64,000 bases of DNA from Gammaproteobacteria bacterium (lineage in GTDB: Bacteria; Pseudomonadota; Gammaproteobacteria; Steroidobacterales; Steroidobacteraceae), in NCBI GenBank assembly GCA_947455595.1, contig CANGOP010000005.1:62001-126000 (forward strand), read 5' to 3'. Positions within the stretch are counted from its first letter, which is position 1. The number at the start of each line of letters is the position of its first letter. The notes below the pieces were generated by a model. It searched no databases and was not told the origin of the DNA. It worked only from the letters and a program-made list of their open reading frames with translations. Shown one piece after another: positions 52,871 through 61,749 of the stretch. The translations under genes and the position numbers were made by a program.

Positions 52871-54148
52871 ATGACCGGCCATTCGACTGGAACGCGCAGC
52901 GCGTATGTCCTCGTGCTGCTCACGCTGGTGTATGCGTTCAACATCGCCGACCGTTTCGTCGTCTCGACGATCTTGGAGCCGATCCGCTTAGACCTCGGCC
53001 TCTCGGACGCCAGCATCGCACTCATCACCGGAGTCGCGCTGGCGCTCTTCTACGTGTCGATCGGATTACCGGTGGCCCAATTCGCCGACCGCGCCAATCG
53101 CCGCACGATCATCGCCCTTGCGATCACGCTGTGGTCGGTCATGACCGCAGCCTGCGGCCGTGCGCAGACGGCCACCCAGTTCGTCCTGGCGCGGTTCGGC
53201 GTCGGCATCGGTGAAGCAGGGGGAACGCCACCGTCCACATCAATCCTGGCGGATCTCTACAGCCCCCAGCAGCGGCCTGCGGTGCTCACCTTCTTTGCGC
53301 TCGGTGCACCGCTCGGCGCCTGGATCGGTTCGTCACTCGCCGGCGCGGTCGCCGTGCATCACGGCTGGCGCGGCACGTTTGTGGCGCTCGGGCTACCGGG
53401 TGTGCTGCTCGGGGCGTTGGTGTACCTCACGGTGCGCGAACCCCCGCGCGGCGCCACCGATGCCACCACCACCCCCACCGCGCCGATGTCGTTGCGTGAC
53501 ACGCTGATCCACATCCGACGCAGTCGGGCCGCATTTCATCTCATCGGCGGAGGTGCCGTCTGCACCTTATGGGGTTGGGGATTGCTGTGGTGGACGCCCA
53601 CCTACCTCGTGCGGGCGTTTCATCTCACGGTGACGCAGGCCGGTGAGATCTTAGGGCCCATGCATCTGATCGGCGGTGTGGCGGCGACACTCGCAACGTA
53701 CTGGGCGGTCGCCTCCTTGGGCCGGACCGACACCCGTCGCGTGAGTTGGCTGATGGCCACGGTGGTGTTGCTGGCCACGGTGCCCTCCATTTTGATCTTT
53801 ACGACACCCTCGCTATCGGTGGCGACCGCATGGCTCTGGGCGGTTGTGCCGGCCATTTACTTCTTTATCGGCCCCACCATGGGCCTGCTGCAGAACGTGG
53901 TTCCGGCGGCGATCCGTTCGCAGACCATCGCCTTTCTCATGTTCGTCGCGAATGTATTCAACCTCGTGATCGCCCCACAAGTCGTCGGACTGGTCAGTGA
54001 CTTCTTGGCGCCGCGTGTGGGAGGGTCTGCGAACTCCTTGCAATGGGCCCTCATTGGATTGGCGCCCACGGGCTTTTGGGGCGCCTGGCACTACTGGATG
54101 AGCGCACGGACGCTTCGCGACGATCAGGCACGCGCCAGCGGCATCTGA
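52871..54148 (+). CDS. MFS transporter (spinster-like group)
   Basis: 425 residues with 12 predicted helices. LVYAFNIADRFVVSTILEPI, DRANRRTII (motif A variant) and RFGVGIGEAGGTPPSTSILADLY (in part: GIGEAGGTPPSTS) match the YdeP/spinster-type MFS group found beside catabolic genes. It lies 67 bp upstream of the dimethylglycine dehydrogenase-like gene, so it may import a methylated amine or its precursor. Substrate inference is weak. Confidence 0.9.
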   Translation: MTGHSTGTRSAYVLVLLTLVYAFNIADRFVVSTILEPIRLDLGLSDASIALITGVALALFYVSIGLPVAQFADRANRRTIIALAITLWSVMTAACGRAQTATQFVLARFGVGIGEAGGTPPSTSILADLYSPQQRPAVLTFFALGAPLGAWIGSSLAGAVAVHHGWRGTFVALGLPGVLLGALVYLTVREPPRGATDATTTPTAPMSLRDTLIHIRRSRAAFHLIGGGAVCTLWGWGLLWWTPTYLVRAFHLTVTQAGEILGPMHLIGGVAATLATYWAVASLGRTDTRRVSWLMATVVLLATVPSILIFTTPSLSVATAWLWAVVPAIYFFIGPTMGLLQNVVPAAIRSQTIAFLMFVANVFNLVIAPQVVGLVSDFLAPRVGGSANSLQWALIGLAPTGFWGAWHYWMSARTLRDDQARASGI

Positions 54149-54215
54149 ACGTCGGCATCCCGCCGGCGCTACAATAGCGACTCACGTCGAGCCGCCCCGC
54201 GCGGTCGGAGTTGTC

Positions 54216-56675
54216 ATGAGCCGATCCCCGCTGCCGAACCATGCCCGTGTCGTCATCGTCGGCGGCGGCGTCATCGGCACCTCTGTGGCCTACCATCTCG
54301 CACACGCCGGCTGGACGGACATCGTGCTGCTGGAGCGTGACCGGTTGACCTCCGGCACCACCTGGCATGCCGCGGGTCTGATGGTTCGCTTTGGCTCAAC
54401 CTCCGAGACGTCCACCGAGATCCGCAAATATACGCGCGACCTATATAGCCGACTGGAGGCCGAGACCGGTCAGGCGACGGGCTTTCGACCCATCGGTTTA
54501 CTCGAAGTGGCGTCCGACAAAGGACGCCTCGAGGAGTACCGACGGGTGGCGGCGTTCAACCGCCACTTGGGCGTCGAGGTGCACGAAGTCTCGCCTCGCG
54601 AAGTGGAATCCCTCTTTCCGCTCGCGAAGGTCGACGACATTGAAGCGGGCTTCTATGTCCCAGGCGATGGTCGGGTCAACCCGGTCGATGTGACGATGGC
54701 GCTCGCGAAAGGCGCACGGTTGAAGGGCGCGCAGATTATCGAAGGGGTGAGCGCGACCGGCGTGACCCGCCAGGGTCGCCGAGTGACCGGTGTCACAACC
54801 GATCATGGAACCATTCACGCGGACATCGTGGTCAATTGCTGCGGCATGTGGGCACGGGAATTCGGCGCACGCGCCGGCGTCAACATTCCCAATCAAGCCG
54901 CTGAACACTACTACCTGATCACCGAGCCCATCGCCGATCTGCCCGCCAACCTGCCGGTGTTGGAAGACCCGGGCTTTTATGGCTATTACCGCGAAGAAGG
55001 CGGTGGCTTGATGGTGGGCCTCTTTGAACCGGAGGCGGCGGCGTGGCAACTCGACGGGATCCCCGCCGATGCCAGCTTCCTTGAGCTGCCGCCGGATTGG
55101 GAGCGCATGTCGCCCTTCTTGGAGCGCGCGATGTCCCGCGTGCCGATCACCACGCGGGTCGGCATCAAAAAGTTTTTTTGCGGTCCGGAGAGCTTTACAC
55201 CGGACTTGCGACCCATTGTGGGCGAGGCGCCCGAGCTGGAGGGCTACTTCGTGGCAGCCGGCCTCAATTCCATTGGCATCCTGACGGGCGGGGGATTGGG
55301 ACGTGCGCTCGCGCACTGGATCATGACCGGAACACCGGACGTCGATGTCACCGGATTCAACATCGACCGCCTCCACGTCTATCAAGCGAACCGAGCCTAT
55401 CGTCGGGCCCGCACGGTCGAGTCGCTCGGACTCGTCTACCAGTGCCATTATCCGAATCTCACCCTCCAGACGGCTCGGGGCGCACGGCGCTCACCGTTCC
55501 ATGCTCAACTCGCCGCCTTAGGCGCTCACTTCAAGGAAGTCAGCGGCTGGGAAAGTCCCGATTGGTTCGGCGAACCCGGCGCGACGCCGGAACCGGGTCC
55601 CCTGACCTGGGGCCGTGCCGCTTGGTGGGATCGCTGGGCGAACGAGCACCGCGCCGCACGCGAAGGTGTCGTCGCGATGGACATGTCCTTCATGGGCAAA
55701 CTGCTCGTGCAAGGTCGCGATGCCGGCGAGGTGTTGGATCGCATCAGCGCCAATGCGGTGAATGGCACCATGGGCCGCATCACCTACACGCAGTGGCTCA
55801 ATCCGTTGGGCAAGCTCGAGGCGGATGTCACCGTGACCAAGCTCGATGAGGAGACATTCTTCGTCGTCGTCACCGACACGCAGGTGAAGCATATCGCCAC
55901 CTGGTTACGCAGGAACACTCCTCAGGGTGCTCATTGCTTCACAACCGATGTGACCTCAGGCTACGGTCAACTCAATGTACAGGGTCCCCGTTCGCGCGAA
56001 TTGCTGCAGTCGCTGACGACCGCTGACCTGTCGGATACCGCGTTTCCGTTCCGCACGGCCCGAGAAATCGACCTCGGATTTGCACGCGCCTTGTGTGTGC
56101 GCATCACCTATGTCGGTGAACTCGGGTATGAACTGTATATTCCATCTGAGCAGGCCGCATACGTCCACGAACGCATCATCGAAGCGGGACGCGCAACGGG
56201 ATTGGTGCACGCAGGCTTGAAAGCCTTGGGTAGCCTGCGCATGGAAAAAGCCTATCGCGACTACGGCCACGACATTGACAACACCGATGATCCGATCGAA
56301 ACCGGCTTTCGCTTTGCGCTCGCACTCGATAAGCCTGGTGGATTTATCGGCCGAGATGCCGTCCTGGCCAAGCTCGCGTCCGGCCCGCTGCACCGACAGC
56401 TGGTGCAGGTGCGGGTGCTGGATCCCGAACCCCTGATGTACCACGCTGAAGTCCTCCACCGCGACGGCGTGTCCGTCGGCTATGTCCGAGCGGCGTCCTA
56501 CGGGCATACGCTGAACGGGGCTGTGGGTCTTGCCATGGTGGAGCCCGGCTGTGTGGTCGATGAGGACTACCTCCACAGTGGCCACTGGGAAGTCGATATC
56601 GCCGGCATGCGGTACCCCGCCGAAGTCAGCCTGAAGCCGCTGTACGATCCCAAGAACGCGAGAATCCGCGGATGA
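54216..56675 (+). CDS. FAD-dependent dimethylglycine/sarcosine dehydrogenase-like fusion protein
   Basis: 819 residues. Order: DAO-type FAD domain (1 to about 370; VVIVGGGVIGTSVAYHLA, with SGTTWHAAGLM holding the His that is flavin-linked in dimethylglycine dehydrogenase), FAO_M linker domain, GcvT folate-binding domain (about 430-700; GVVAMDMSFMGKLLVQG, TYVGELGYELYIP) and GcvT C-terminal barrel. Such proteins oxidatively demethylate dimethylglycine, sarcosine or related N-methyl compounds and pass the C1 unit to THF. ATG 54216. TACAAT at 54169-54174 may be a -10 box. The exact substrate is uncertain. Confidence 0.9.
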   Translation: MSRSPLPNHARVVIVGGGVIGTSVAYHLAHAGWTDIVLLERDRLTSGTTWHAAGLMVRFGSTSETSTEIRKYTRDLYSRLEAETGQATGFRPIGLLEVASDKGRLEEYRRVAAFNRHLGVEVHEVSPREVESLFPLAKVDDIEAGFYVPGDGRVNPVDVTMALAKGARLKGAQIIEGVSATGVTRQGRRVTGVTTDHGTIHADIVVNCCGMWAREFGARAGVNIPNQAAEHYYLITEPIADLPANLPVLEDPGFYGYYREEGGGLMVGLFEPEAAAWQLDGIPADASFLELPPDWERMSPFLERAMSRVPITTRVGIKKFFCGPESFTPDLRPIVGEAPELEGYFVAAGLNSIGILTGGGLGRALAHWIMTGTPDVDVTGFNIDRLHVYQANRAYRRARTVESLGLVYQCHYPNLTLQTARGARRSPFHAQLAALGAHFKEVSGWESPDWFGEPGATPEPGPLTWGRAAWWDRWANEHRAAREGVVAMDMSFMGKLLVQGRDAGEVLDRISANAVNGTMGRITYTQWLNPLGKLEADVTVTKLDEETFFVVVTDTQVKHIATWLRRNTPQGAHCFTTDVTSGYGQLNVQGPRSRELLQSLTTADLSDTAFPFRTAREIDLGFARALCVRITYVGELGYELYIPSEQAAYVHERIIEAGRATGLVHAGLKALGSLRMEKAYRDYGHDIDNTDDPIETGFRFALALDKPGGFIGRDAVLAKLASGPLHRQLVQVRVLDPEPLMYHAEVLHRDGVSVGYVRAASYGHTLNGAVGLAMVEPGCVVDEDYLHSGHWEVDIAGMRYPAEVSLKPLYDPKNARIRG

Positions 56676-56715
56676 TGCCCCGAACCCTGATGACGCTCAC
56701 CCGGGCAGCGCGCGC

Positions 56716-57591
56716 GTGAATCCACTGCATATCGCAATGGCGGTGATGATCACCGCCATTTGGGGCACGAACTTTGTGGTCATCAAGTTCGGACTCGGTG
56801 AATTCCCGCCCTTTCTCTTTGCAGCGCTGCGCTTTGGCACATCCGCGTTTCCGTGGCTGCTGTTCGTCAAGAGGCCCCGCATTCCATGGCGCTTTCTGAT
56901 TCAATTCGGGACGCTCTTGGGTGCCGGGCAATTTGGTCTGCTCTTCCTCGCCATGCGCCATGACATCTCACCGGGACTCGCCTCGCTGTTGATGCAGTCC
57001 CAGGCCTTCATCACCATCGTGATCAGTGCTTTGGTTTTTCACGAGCGTTTGCGTGCGCTACAAATTCTGGCCCTGTCGATCGCGGCCCTCGGGGTTGGAC
57101 TCATCGGGTGGCACACCGTGATGCGCCCGGATACGACGGTCACCTTGAAGGGGTTTCTGCTCCTCATGGCCGCGTCGACCTCCTGGTCCTGCGCCAATCT
57201 CGTCGTTCGACGCGCCGGCCGGGTCAACATGCTCGGCTTTATGGTTTGGTCGAGTCTGTTCTCGGTACCGCCCTTGTTGGCCTTACACGCGCTCACCGAC
57301 GGCTGGGCAGGCACGTTCGACATTCTCGCCCACGCCAATTGGGTTGCCTGGCTGACGGTGGCCTGGCAGGCGCTCGGCAATACACTAATCGGCTTCGGTA
57401 CTTGGAACTGGCTGTTAATGCGCTATCCGGCTGCCACGATCACACCGATGGCGCTCTTGGTCCCGGTGTTCGGGATGACGTCCTCTGCAATCGTGCTCGG
57501 GGAGGCCTTGCCCCTGTGGAAAATCGTCGCTGGATTGTTCGTGATCGCCGGTCTGACGCTCAACTTTCTCGCCGCGCGTCGCCCAGCCTGA
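56716..57591 (+). CDS. EamA-family DMT transporter
   Basis: 291 residues, ten predicted helices in two EamA repeats (ITAIWGTNFVVIKFGLGEFP; SWSCANLVVRRAG). The N-terminus resembles the EamA/RhaT group that exports cysteine, O-acetylserine or related metabolites. GTG 56716, 40 bp after the dimethylglycine dehydrogenase-like gene and in the same direction. It ends 1 bp before the convergent EmrB-type gene. Confidence 0.92.
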   Translation: MNPLHIAMAVMITAIWGTNFVVIKFGLGEFPPFLFAALRFGTSAFPWLLFVKRPRIPWRFLIQFGTLLGAGQFGLLFLAMRHDISPGLASLLMQSQAFITIVISALVFHERLRALQILALSIAALGVGLIGWHTVMRPDTTVTLKGFLLLMAASTSWSCANLVVRRAGRVNMLGFMVWSSLFSVPPLLALHALTDGWAGTFDILAHANWVAWLTVAWQALGNTLIGFGTWNWLLMRYPAATITPMALLVPVFGMTSSAIVLGEALPLWKIVAGLFVIAGLTLNFLAARRPA

Positions 57592-57592
57592 A

Positions 57593-59116
57593 TCAATGAT
57601 CGGCGCTGGCGTTGGCCGGCACGCTCACCGGCCGTGCGTGACCGGGTGAGCGCAGCAGCCAGACCATCGGCAACGTCACCATGGTCGCCACCGCCAGTCG
57701 CATAAAGTCGTTCGCATACGCGATGCCAAGCGCCTGTCGGCGAATCTCGCCCAACAGTCCTAAGGTCGGCGCATTGGCGCCGGGCAGGGCACCCACCGCC
57801 AACCAGCGGCGCACGTCGTAGACGCTGAAGTGTTCGACCAAATAGGACACATTGGTCTGTGCGGAGCGCGCTAACCACGCGATGACGACGGAGATACCCA
57901 CCGACGCCCCGATGTTGCGAATCAGCGTGAGCAACACACCCGCCTCGGTGCGCGCTTTATCCGGCAAAGTCGCATACGCAATCAAGGAGAGCGGCATGAA
58001 CGTCAGGGGCGTTCCCAAGCCTTGCAGCAGACTCGCTGCGAGAAAGCGGTCCACCTGAGTATCCACACCGAATTGGCCCATGAGTGCGAGCGACAGGGAT
58101 GCCAACAGTATCCCCACCGTCATGGTTGGACGCGGACCAAATAACGAGGTCATGCGCGCACCGATCATCATGGCCAACACCGACGAAGCCCCGCGCGCCG
58201 CCATGAGCCACCCCGCTTGTGTCGGCGTATAGCCTTTGACCTGCTCCAGAAAACCCGGCACCAGCACGGCCGGCGAAATCACCGCCACACCCACGATGAA
58301 CATCATGATCATGGAAACGGTGAAATTTCGATCCTTGAATAAATGGATGTCGACGAACGGCTGCCGACCGGTCAGCGAGTGCGTGAGGAACATGTAAAAC
58401 GTCATACCGCACAGAAAGGCCTCGACCATGATTTCAGTCGAGGCAAACCAGTCTTGTGACTCACCGCGATCCAGCATGAGTTGCAGGCAACCGACGGCAA
58501 CGGACAGCAGCACAAAACCGAGCGCATCGAACGGCCGCTTTCCGTCACCGCCACCTTTGGGGAGGGACGCCATGAGGGCTAGCCATCCGATGATGCCCAG
58601 CGGCAAATTGATATAAAAAGCCCATCGCCACGACACCTGATCGGTGAGCCAACCCCCGAGCGTCGGCCCGATCACCGGACCGACCATCACGCCCATGCCC
58701 CACAAAGCCATCACGCGACCATGACTCTCGCGCGGAAATTCGCGCAGGAGGGCCACCTGCGAGAGCGGCACCAGCGCCGCACCAAACGCCCCTTGCACCA
58801 TCCGAAAGCACACCATCTGGGTCAACGTGACCGCCACGCCGCACAACATCGAGCCAGCCGTGAACCCCAGAATGGATAGACCAAGGACCGTACGAATGCC
58901 AAATCGCACGCCGAGCCACCCCGCCAGTGGCGTCATGATGGCGCTGACAACGATATAAGACGTCACCACCCACCCCGCTTGATCCGGGGTTGCCTGGAGC
59001 GTGCCTTGGATATTGGGCAGCGCCACATTCACAATCGTCGAATCGATCGCATACAGGACAGTCGCGAGGGTCGCTGCAAGACCTAATAACAGTCGCGATC
59101 CAAAGGAATTGACCAC
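57593..59116 (-). CDS. DHA2-family (EmrB/QacA-type) drug efflux MFS transporter
   Basis: 507 residues, 14 predicted helices. Motifs: LYAIDSTIVNVALPNIQGTL (motif D1), GRVMALWGMGVMVGPVIGPTLGG (motif C, in part: GVMVGPVIGPTLGG) and WRWAFYINLPLG. GTG 59116 follows the marR stop by 3 bp. Drug export with a membrane-fusion partner is usual for EmrB, but no EmrA/HlyD gene is adjacent. Confidence 0.94.
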   Translation of the reverse strand: MVNSFGSRLLLGLAATLATVLYAIDSTIVNVALPNIQGTLQATPDQAGWVVTSYIVVSAIMTPLAGWLGVRFGIRTVLGLSILGFTAGSMLCGVAVTLTQMVCFRMVQGAFGAALVPLSQVALLREFPRESHGRVMALWGMGVMVGPVIGPTLGGWLTDQVSWRWAFYINLPLGIIGWLALMASLPKGGGDGKRPFDALGFVLLSVAVGCLQLMLDRGESQDWFASTEIMVEAFLCGMTFYMFLTHSLTGRQPFVDIHLFKDRNFTVSMIMMFIVGVAVISPAVLVPGFLEQVKGYTPTQAGWLMAARGASSVLAMMIGARMTSLFGPRPTMTVGILLASLSLALMGQFGVDTQVDRFLAASLLQGLGTPLTFMPLSLIAYATLPDKARTEAGVLLTLIRNIGASVGISVVIAWLARSAQTNVSYLVEHFSVYDVRRWLAVGALPGANAPTLGLLGEIRRQALGIAYANDFMRLAVATMVTLPMVWLLRSPGHARPVSVPANASADH

Positions 59117-59119
59117 CGG

Positions 59120-59578
59120 TCAGCGTCCGCTCTCGAGATTGCCGCGGACCCGGTCGAGGAGCAGCATCAACTGCTTGCGCTCGGACACGGTGAGGCCCTC
59201 TAGGGCCCGTTCGCGTGTCGCCGTCGCGATGGCTTCCAGGCGGGCCGTGAAGGGCTTCGCCTGTGCAGTCACCTGCAGACGAAACGCCCGTCGATCGGTC
59301 GGGTCGGACAAACGCTCCACATAGCCGCACCCGACCAGACGATCGACCATACGCCCCAACGTCACCGGTGTGACCTCAAGGCGTGCCGCAAGATCAATCT
59401 GCCGAGAGAGGGGTTCCCGCGCAACGTAGAACAACAACCGAGCCAGCGCGGGGGTCAAATCCAAGCCTTCGGCCCGTGCATAGAAGTCTCGTCGCAATAA
59501 ACGCAGGACGTCCGCAAAGACGGGGCCTAACGAGGCTTCCGAGCGAGCACGCACCATGGGACTCCAGAGCACCGTCAT
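59120..59578 (-). CDS. MarR-family regulator
   Basis: 152-residue winged-helix dimer (LTPALARLLFYVAREPLSRQ; RLEVTPVTLGRMVDRLVGCG; wing YVERLSDPTDRRAFRLQVT, all typical). It is co-transcribed with the EmrB-type pump. An imperfect palindrome sits 8 bp before its ATG. Most likely a ligand-responsive repressor of the pump. Confidence 0.94.
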   Translation of the reverse strand: MTVLWSPMVRARSEASLGPVFADVLRLLRRDFYARAEGLDLTPALARLLFYVAREPLSRQIDLAARLEVTPVTLGRMVDRLVGCGYVERLSDPTDRRAFRLQVTAQAKPFTARLEAIATATRERALEGLTVSERKQLMLLLDRVRGNLESGR

Positions 59579-59585
59579 TGAAATA

Positions 59586-59600
59586 ATATCCTAAGGTTAT
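59586..59600. promoter_or_regulatory. MarR-type operator palindrome
   Basis: ATATCCTAAGGTTAT: a CCTAAGG core palindrome with symmetrical ATA/TAT flanks and one mismatched pair, directly ahead of marR and 78 bp ahead of the divergent FadJ-like gene. Confidence 0.55.
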
Positions 59601-59677
59601 CAAATTGCCATGACGGGGTCGGCTCTGCCGCGGCTCCGGTATGATCACGGGATCTGAACGAACGCGAGCGCTGCGGT

Positions 59678-61744
59678 ATGAAGATCGGGGATGTGACCAC
59701 GATGGAGATCGTCAACCAGGTGGCGATCGTGCAAACCGACGCACCCCCAGTCAACGCGCTCGCGGCACCGGTGCGCGCAGGGCTGGTCACGGCGCTTCAG
59801 AGCGCGATCGCCGATCCATCGGTCCACGCCATCGTCTTGAGCTGTGCGGGGCGCACTTTCCATGCTGGCGCGGACATCACCGAATTATCCACCGGCCCTG
59901 TCAGTCCGACCCTCGGGGAATTGCTGGCCCTGTTAGAGCAGTGCCCAAAGCCCGTCGTGGCAGCGCTGCACGGCACGACGCTCGGCGGGGGACTTGAACT
60001 GGCGCTCACCGCGCACTACCGGATCGCCGCTGAGGATGCACGCGTCGGTCTGCCCGAAGTGCAGCTGGGCCTCATCCCGGGTGCCGGTGGCACGCAGCGA
60101 TTACCGCGTGTCTGCGGCGTGGGCCCCGCACTCGACATCATCACGAGCGGCCGTCACGTGAACGCCGGCGAAGCGCTCACGCTCGGGATCGTCGATCGAC
60201 TCGTCCCGGCAGCAAGTCTCGCGGCCGCCGCGCGTGAGTGGGCTCACGAACTGATCGCGACGGGCGCACCCTGTCGTCGCGTGAGTGAGCGCGCCATCGA
60301 GGGAACCCGCGACGCCCAGCACGCCGTCATCAGCGCATTCACCGCCGCTCAGGGCAAAGCATTTTCCCGACTCCATGCGCCGGCGGCCGCCATTCGGGCG
60401 GTACAAGCCGCCGTTGATCAACCGTTTGCAGCGGGGCTGGCATCCGAACGGGCGGAGTTCGTCAAGCTGCTCCAGGATCCGCAGTCGCGCGCGCTGCGGC
60501 ATCTGTTTTTTGCGGAACGCGCGCTCAGCAAGTCACGCTTTATCTCCAAGGAGGCAGCGCCGCTGCCGATCCACCGTGTGGGCGTAGTCGGCGCAGGCAC
60601 CATGGGTGGCGGTATCGCGATGAATTTTTTGAATGCCGGCATCCCCGTTCATCTCGTTGAGGTGAGTGCCGAGGCCTTGGAACGCGGGCTGTCCGTCATT
60701 CGCCGCAACTACGCGTCGAGTGCCGCCAAGGGCAAGCTCACCGCCGAGGCGGTGACCACGCGCCTCGGCCTGTTGGCATCGTCGACCGACTTAGCGTCCT
60801 TGAGCGACTGTGACCTCGTCATTGAAGCGATTTACGAGAACATGGACGCCAAGCTCGAGCTCTTCGGACGACTCGATGGGCTCGTCAAACCCAGCGCGAT
60901 CCTCGCGAGTAATACCTCGTATTTGGATATCGAGCGCATGGGGCAGGCCACTCGCCGTCCGCAGCAGGTGCTTGGTCTACACTTCTTCTCACCCGCCAAC
61001 GTCAATCGGCTGCTCGAAGTGGTGCGCACGGCGAGCGCCTCCTCCGAGACGCTCGCCACCGGACTTGCGGTCGCCAAACGCATCCGCAAGCTCGGCGTGC
61101 TGGTCGGTAATGCCCACGGTTTTGTCGGCAATCGGATGTTGGCCCAACGGCAACGTGAGGCCGACAAGCTCATCCTCGAAGGCGCACTCCCCTGGGATGT
61201 CGATCGCGTGCTGGAGACCTTTGGCCTGCCGATGGGACCCTTCCGGATGCGGGACCTCGCCGGCATGGACATCGGCTGGAATCGTACGGCGAGTGCCTCG
61301 TCGACGGTCCGTGAAATCCTGTGTGAGCAAGGGCGCTTGGGCCAGAAGACGAAAAGTGGTTATTACGACTACGACGAGTCACGCCGCGCCACGCCCTCGA
61401 CGGTGGCCGAACGCATCGTGCTCGACTTCGCCGCCGAGCACGGCTACGTCCGTCGCCCGATCAGTGATGAGGAAATCCTCGAGCGCTGTCTGTATCCGAT
61501 GGTCAACGAGGGCGCCCGGATCCTGGCCGAGGGCATTGCGGAGCGCGCCTCCGACATCGACATGGTCTGGACGACCGGCTATGGCTGGCCCGTGTGGACG
61601 GGTGGTCCGATGCATTGGGCAGACCAAGTGGGCTTAGCGCACATTGTCGAACGCCTGCGCCATTACGAGTCACTGTACGGTGCCGACTTCGTGCCCTCGG
61701 AGCATTTGCAGCGGATCGCAGCGGCGGGCGGATCGCTGGGCTAG
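59678..61744 (+). CDS. Bifunctional enoyl-CoA hydratase/3-hydroxyacyl-CoA dehydrogenase (FadJ-like)
   Basis: 688 residues. Crotonase domain (1 to about 190) with oxyanion/catalytic stretches GRTFHAGADITE, LHGTTLGGGLELALTAHYRI (in part: LGGGLELALTAHYRI) and the Glu in GLPEVQLGLIPGAGGTQRL. NAD-binding HAD domain (about 300-480; VGVVGAGTMGGGIAMNFLNAG) and HAD C-terminal domains (GNAHGFVGNRML; TKSGYYDYD). Length fits the peroxisomal-type/FadJ-like trifunctional subset. ATG 59678 or ATG 59702. It is divergent from marR. It acts in beta-oxidation, substrate not determined. Confidence 0.92.
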   Translation: MKIGDVTTMEIVNQVAIVQTDAPPVNALAAPVRAGLVTALQSAIADPSVHAIVLSCAGRTFHAGADITELSTGPVSPTLGELLALLEQCPKPVVAALHGTTLGGGLELALTAHYRIAAEDARVGLPEVQLGLIPGAGGTQRLPRVCGVGPALDIITSGRHVNAGEALTLGIVDRLVPAASLAAAAREWAHELIATGAPCRRVSERAIEGTRDAQHAVISAFTAAQGKAFSRLHAPAAAIRAVQAAVDQPFAAGLASERAEFVKLLQDPQSRALRHLFFAERALSKSRFISKEAAPLPIHRVGVVGAGTMGGGIAMNFLNAGIPVHLVEVSAEALERGLSVIRRNYASSAAKGKLTAEAVTTRLGLLASSTDLASLSDCDLVIEAIYENMDAKLELFGRLDGLVKPSAILASNTSYLDIERMGQATRRPQQVLGLHFFSPANVNRLLEVVRTASASSETLATGLAVAKRIRKLGVLVGNAHGFVGNRMLAQRQREADKLILEGALPWDVDRVLETFGLPMGPFRMRDLAGMDIGWNRTASASSTVREILCEQGRLGQKTKSGYYDYDESRRATPSTVAERIVLDFAAEHGYVRRPISDEEILERCLYPMVNEGARILAEGIAERASDIDMVWTTGYGWPVWTGGPMHWADQVGLAHIVERLRHYESLYGADFVPSEHLQRIAAAGGSLG

Positions 61745-61749
61745 GAGTT

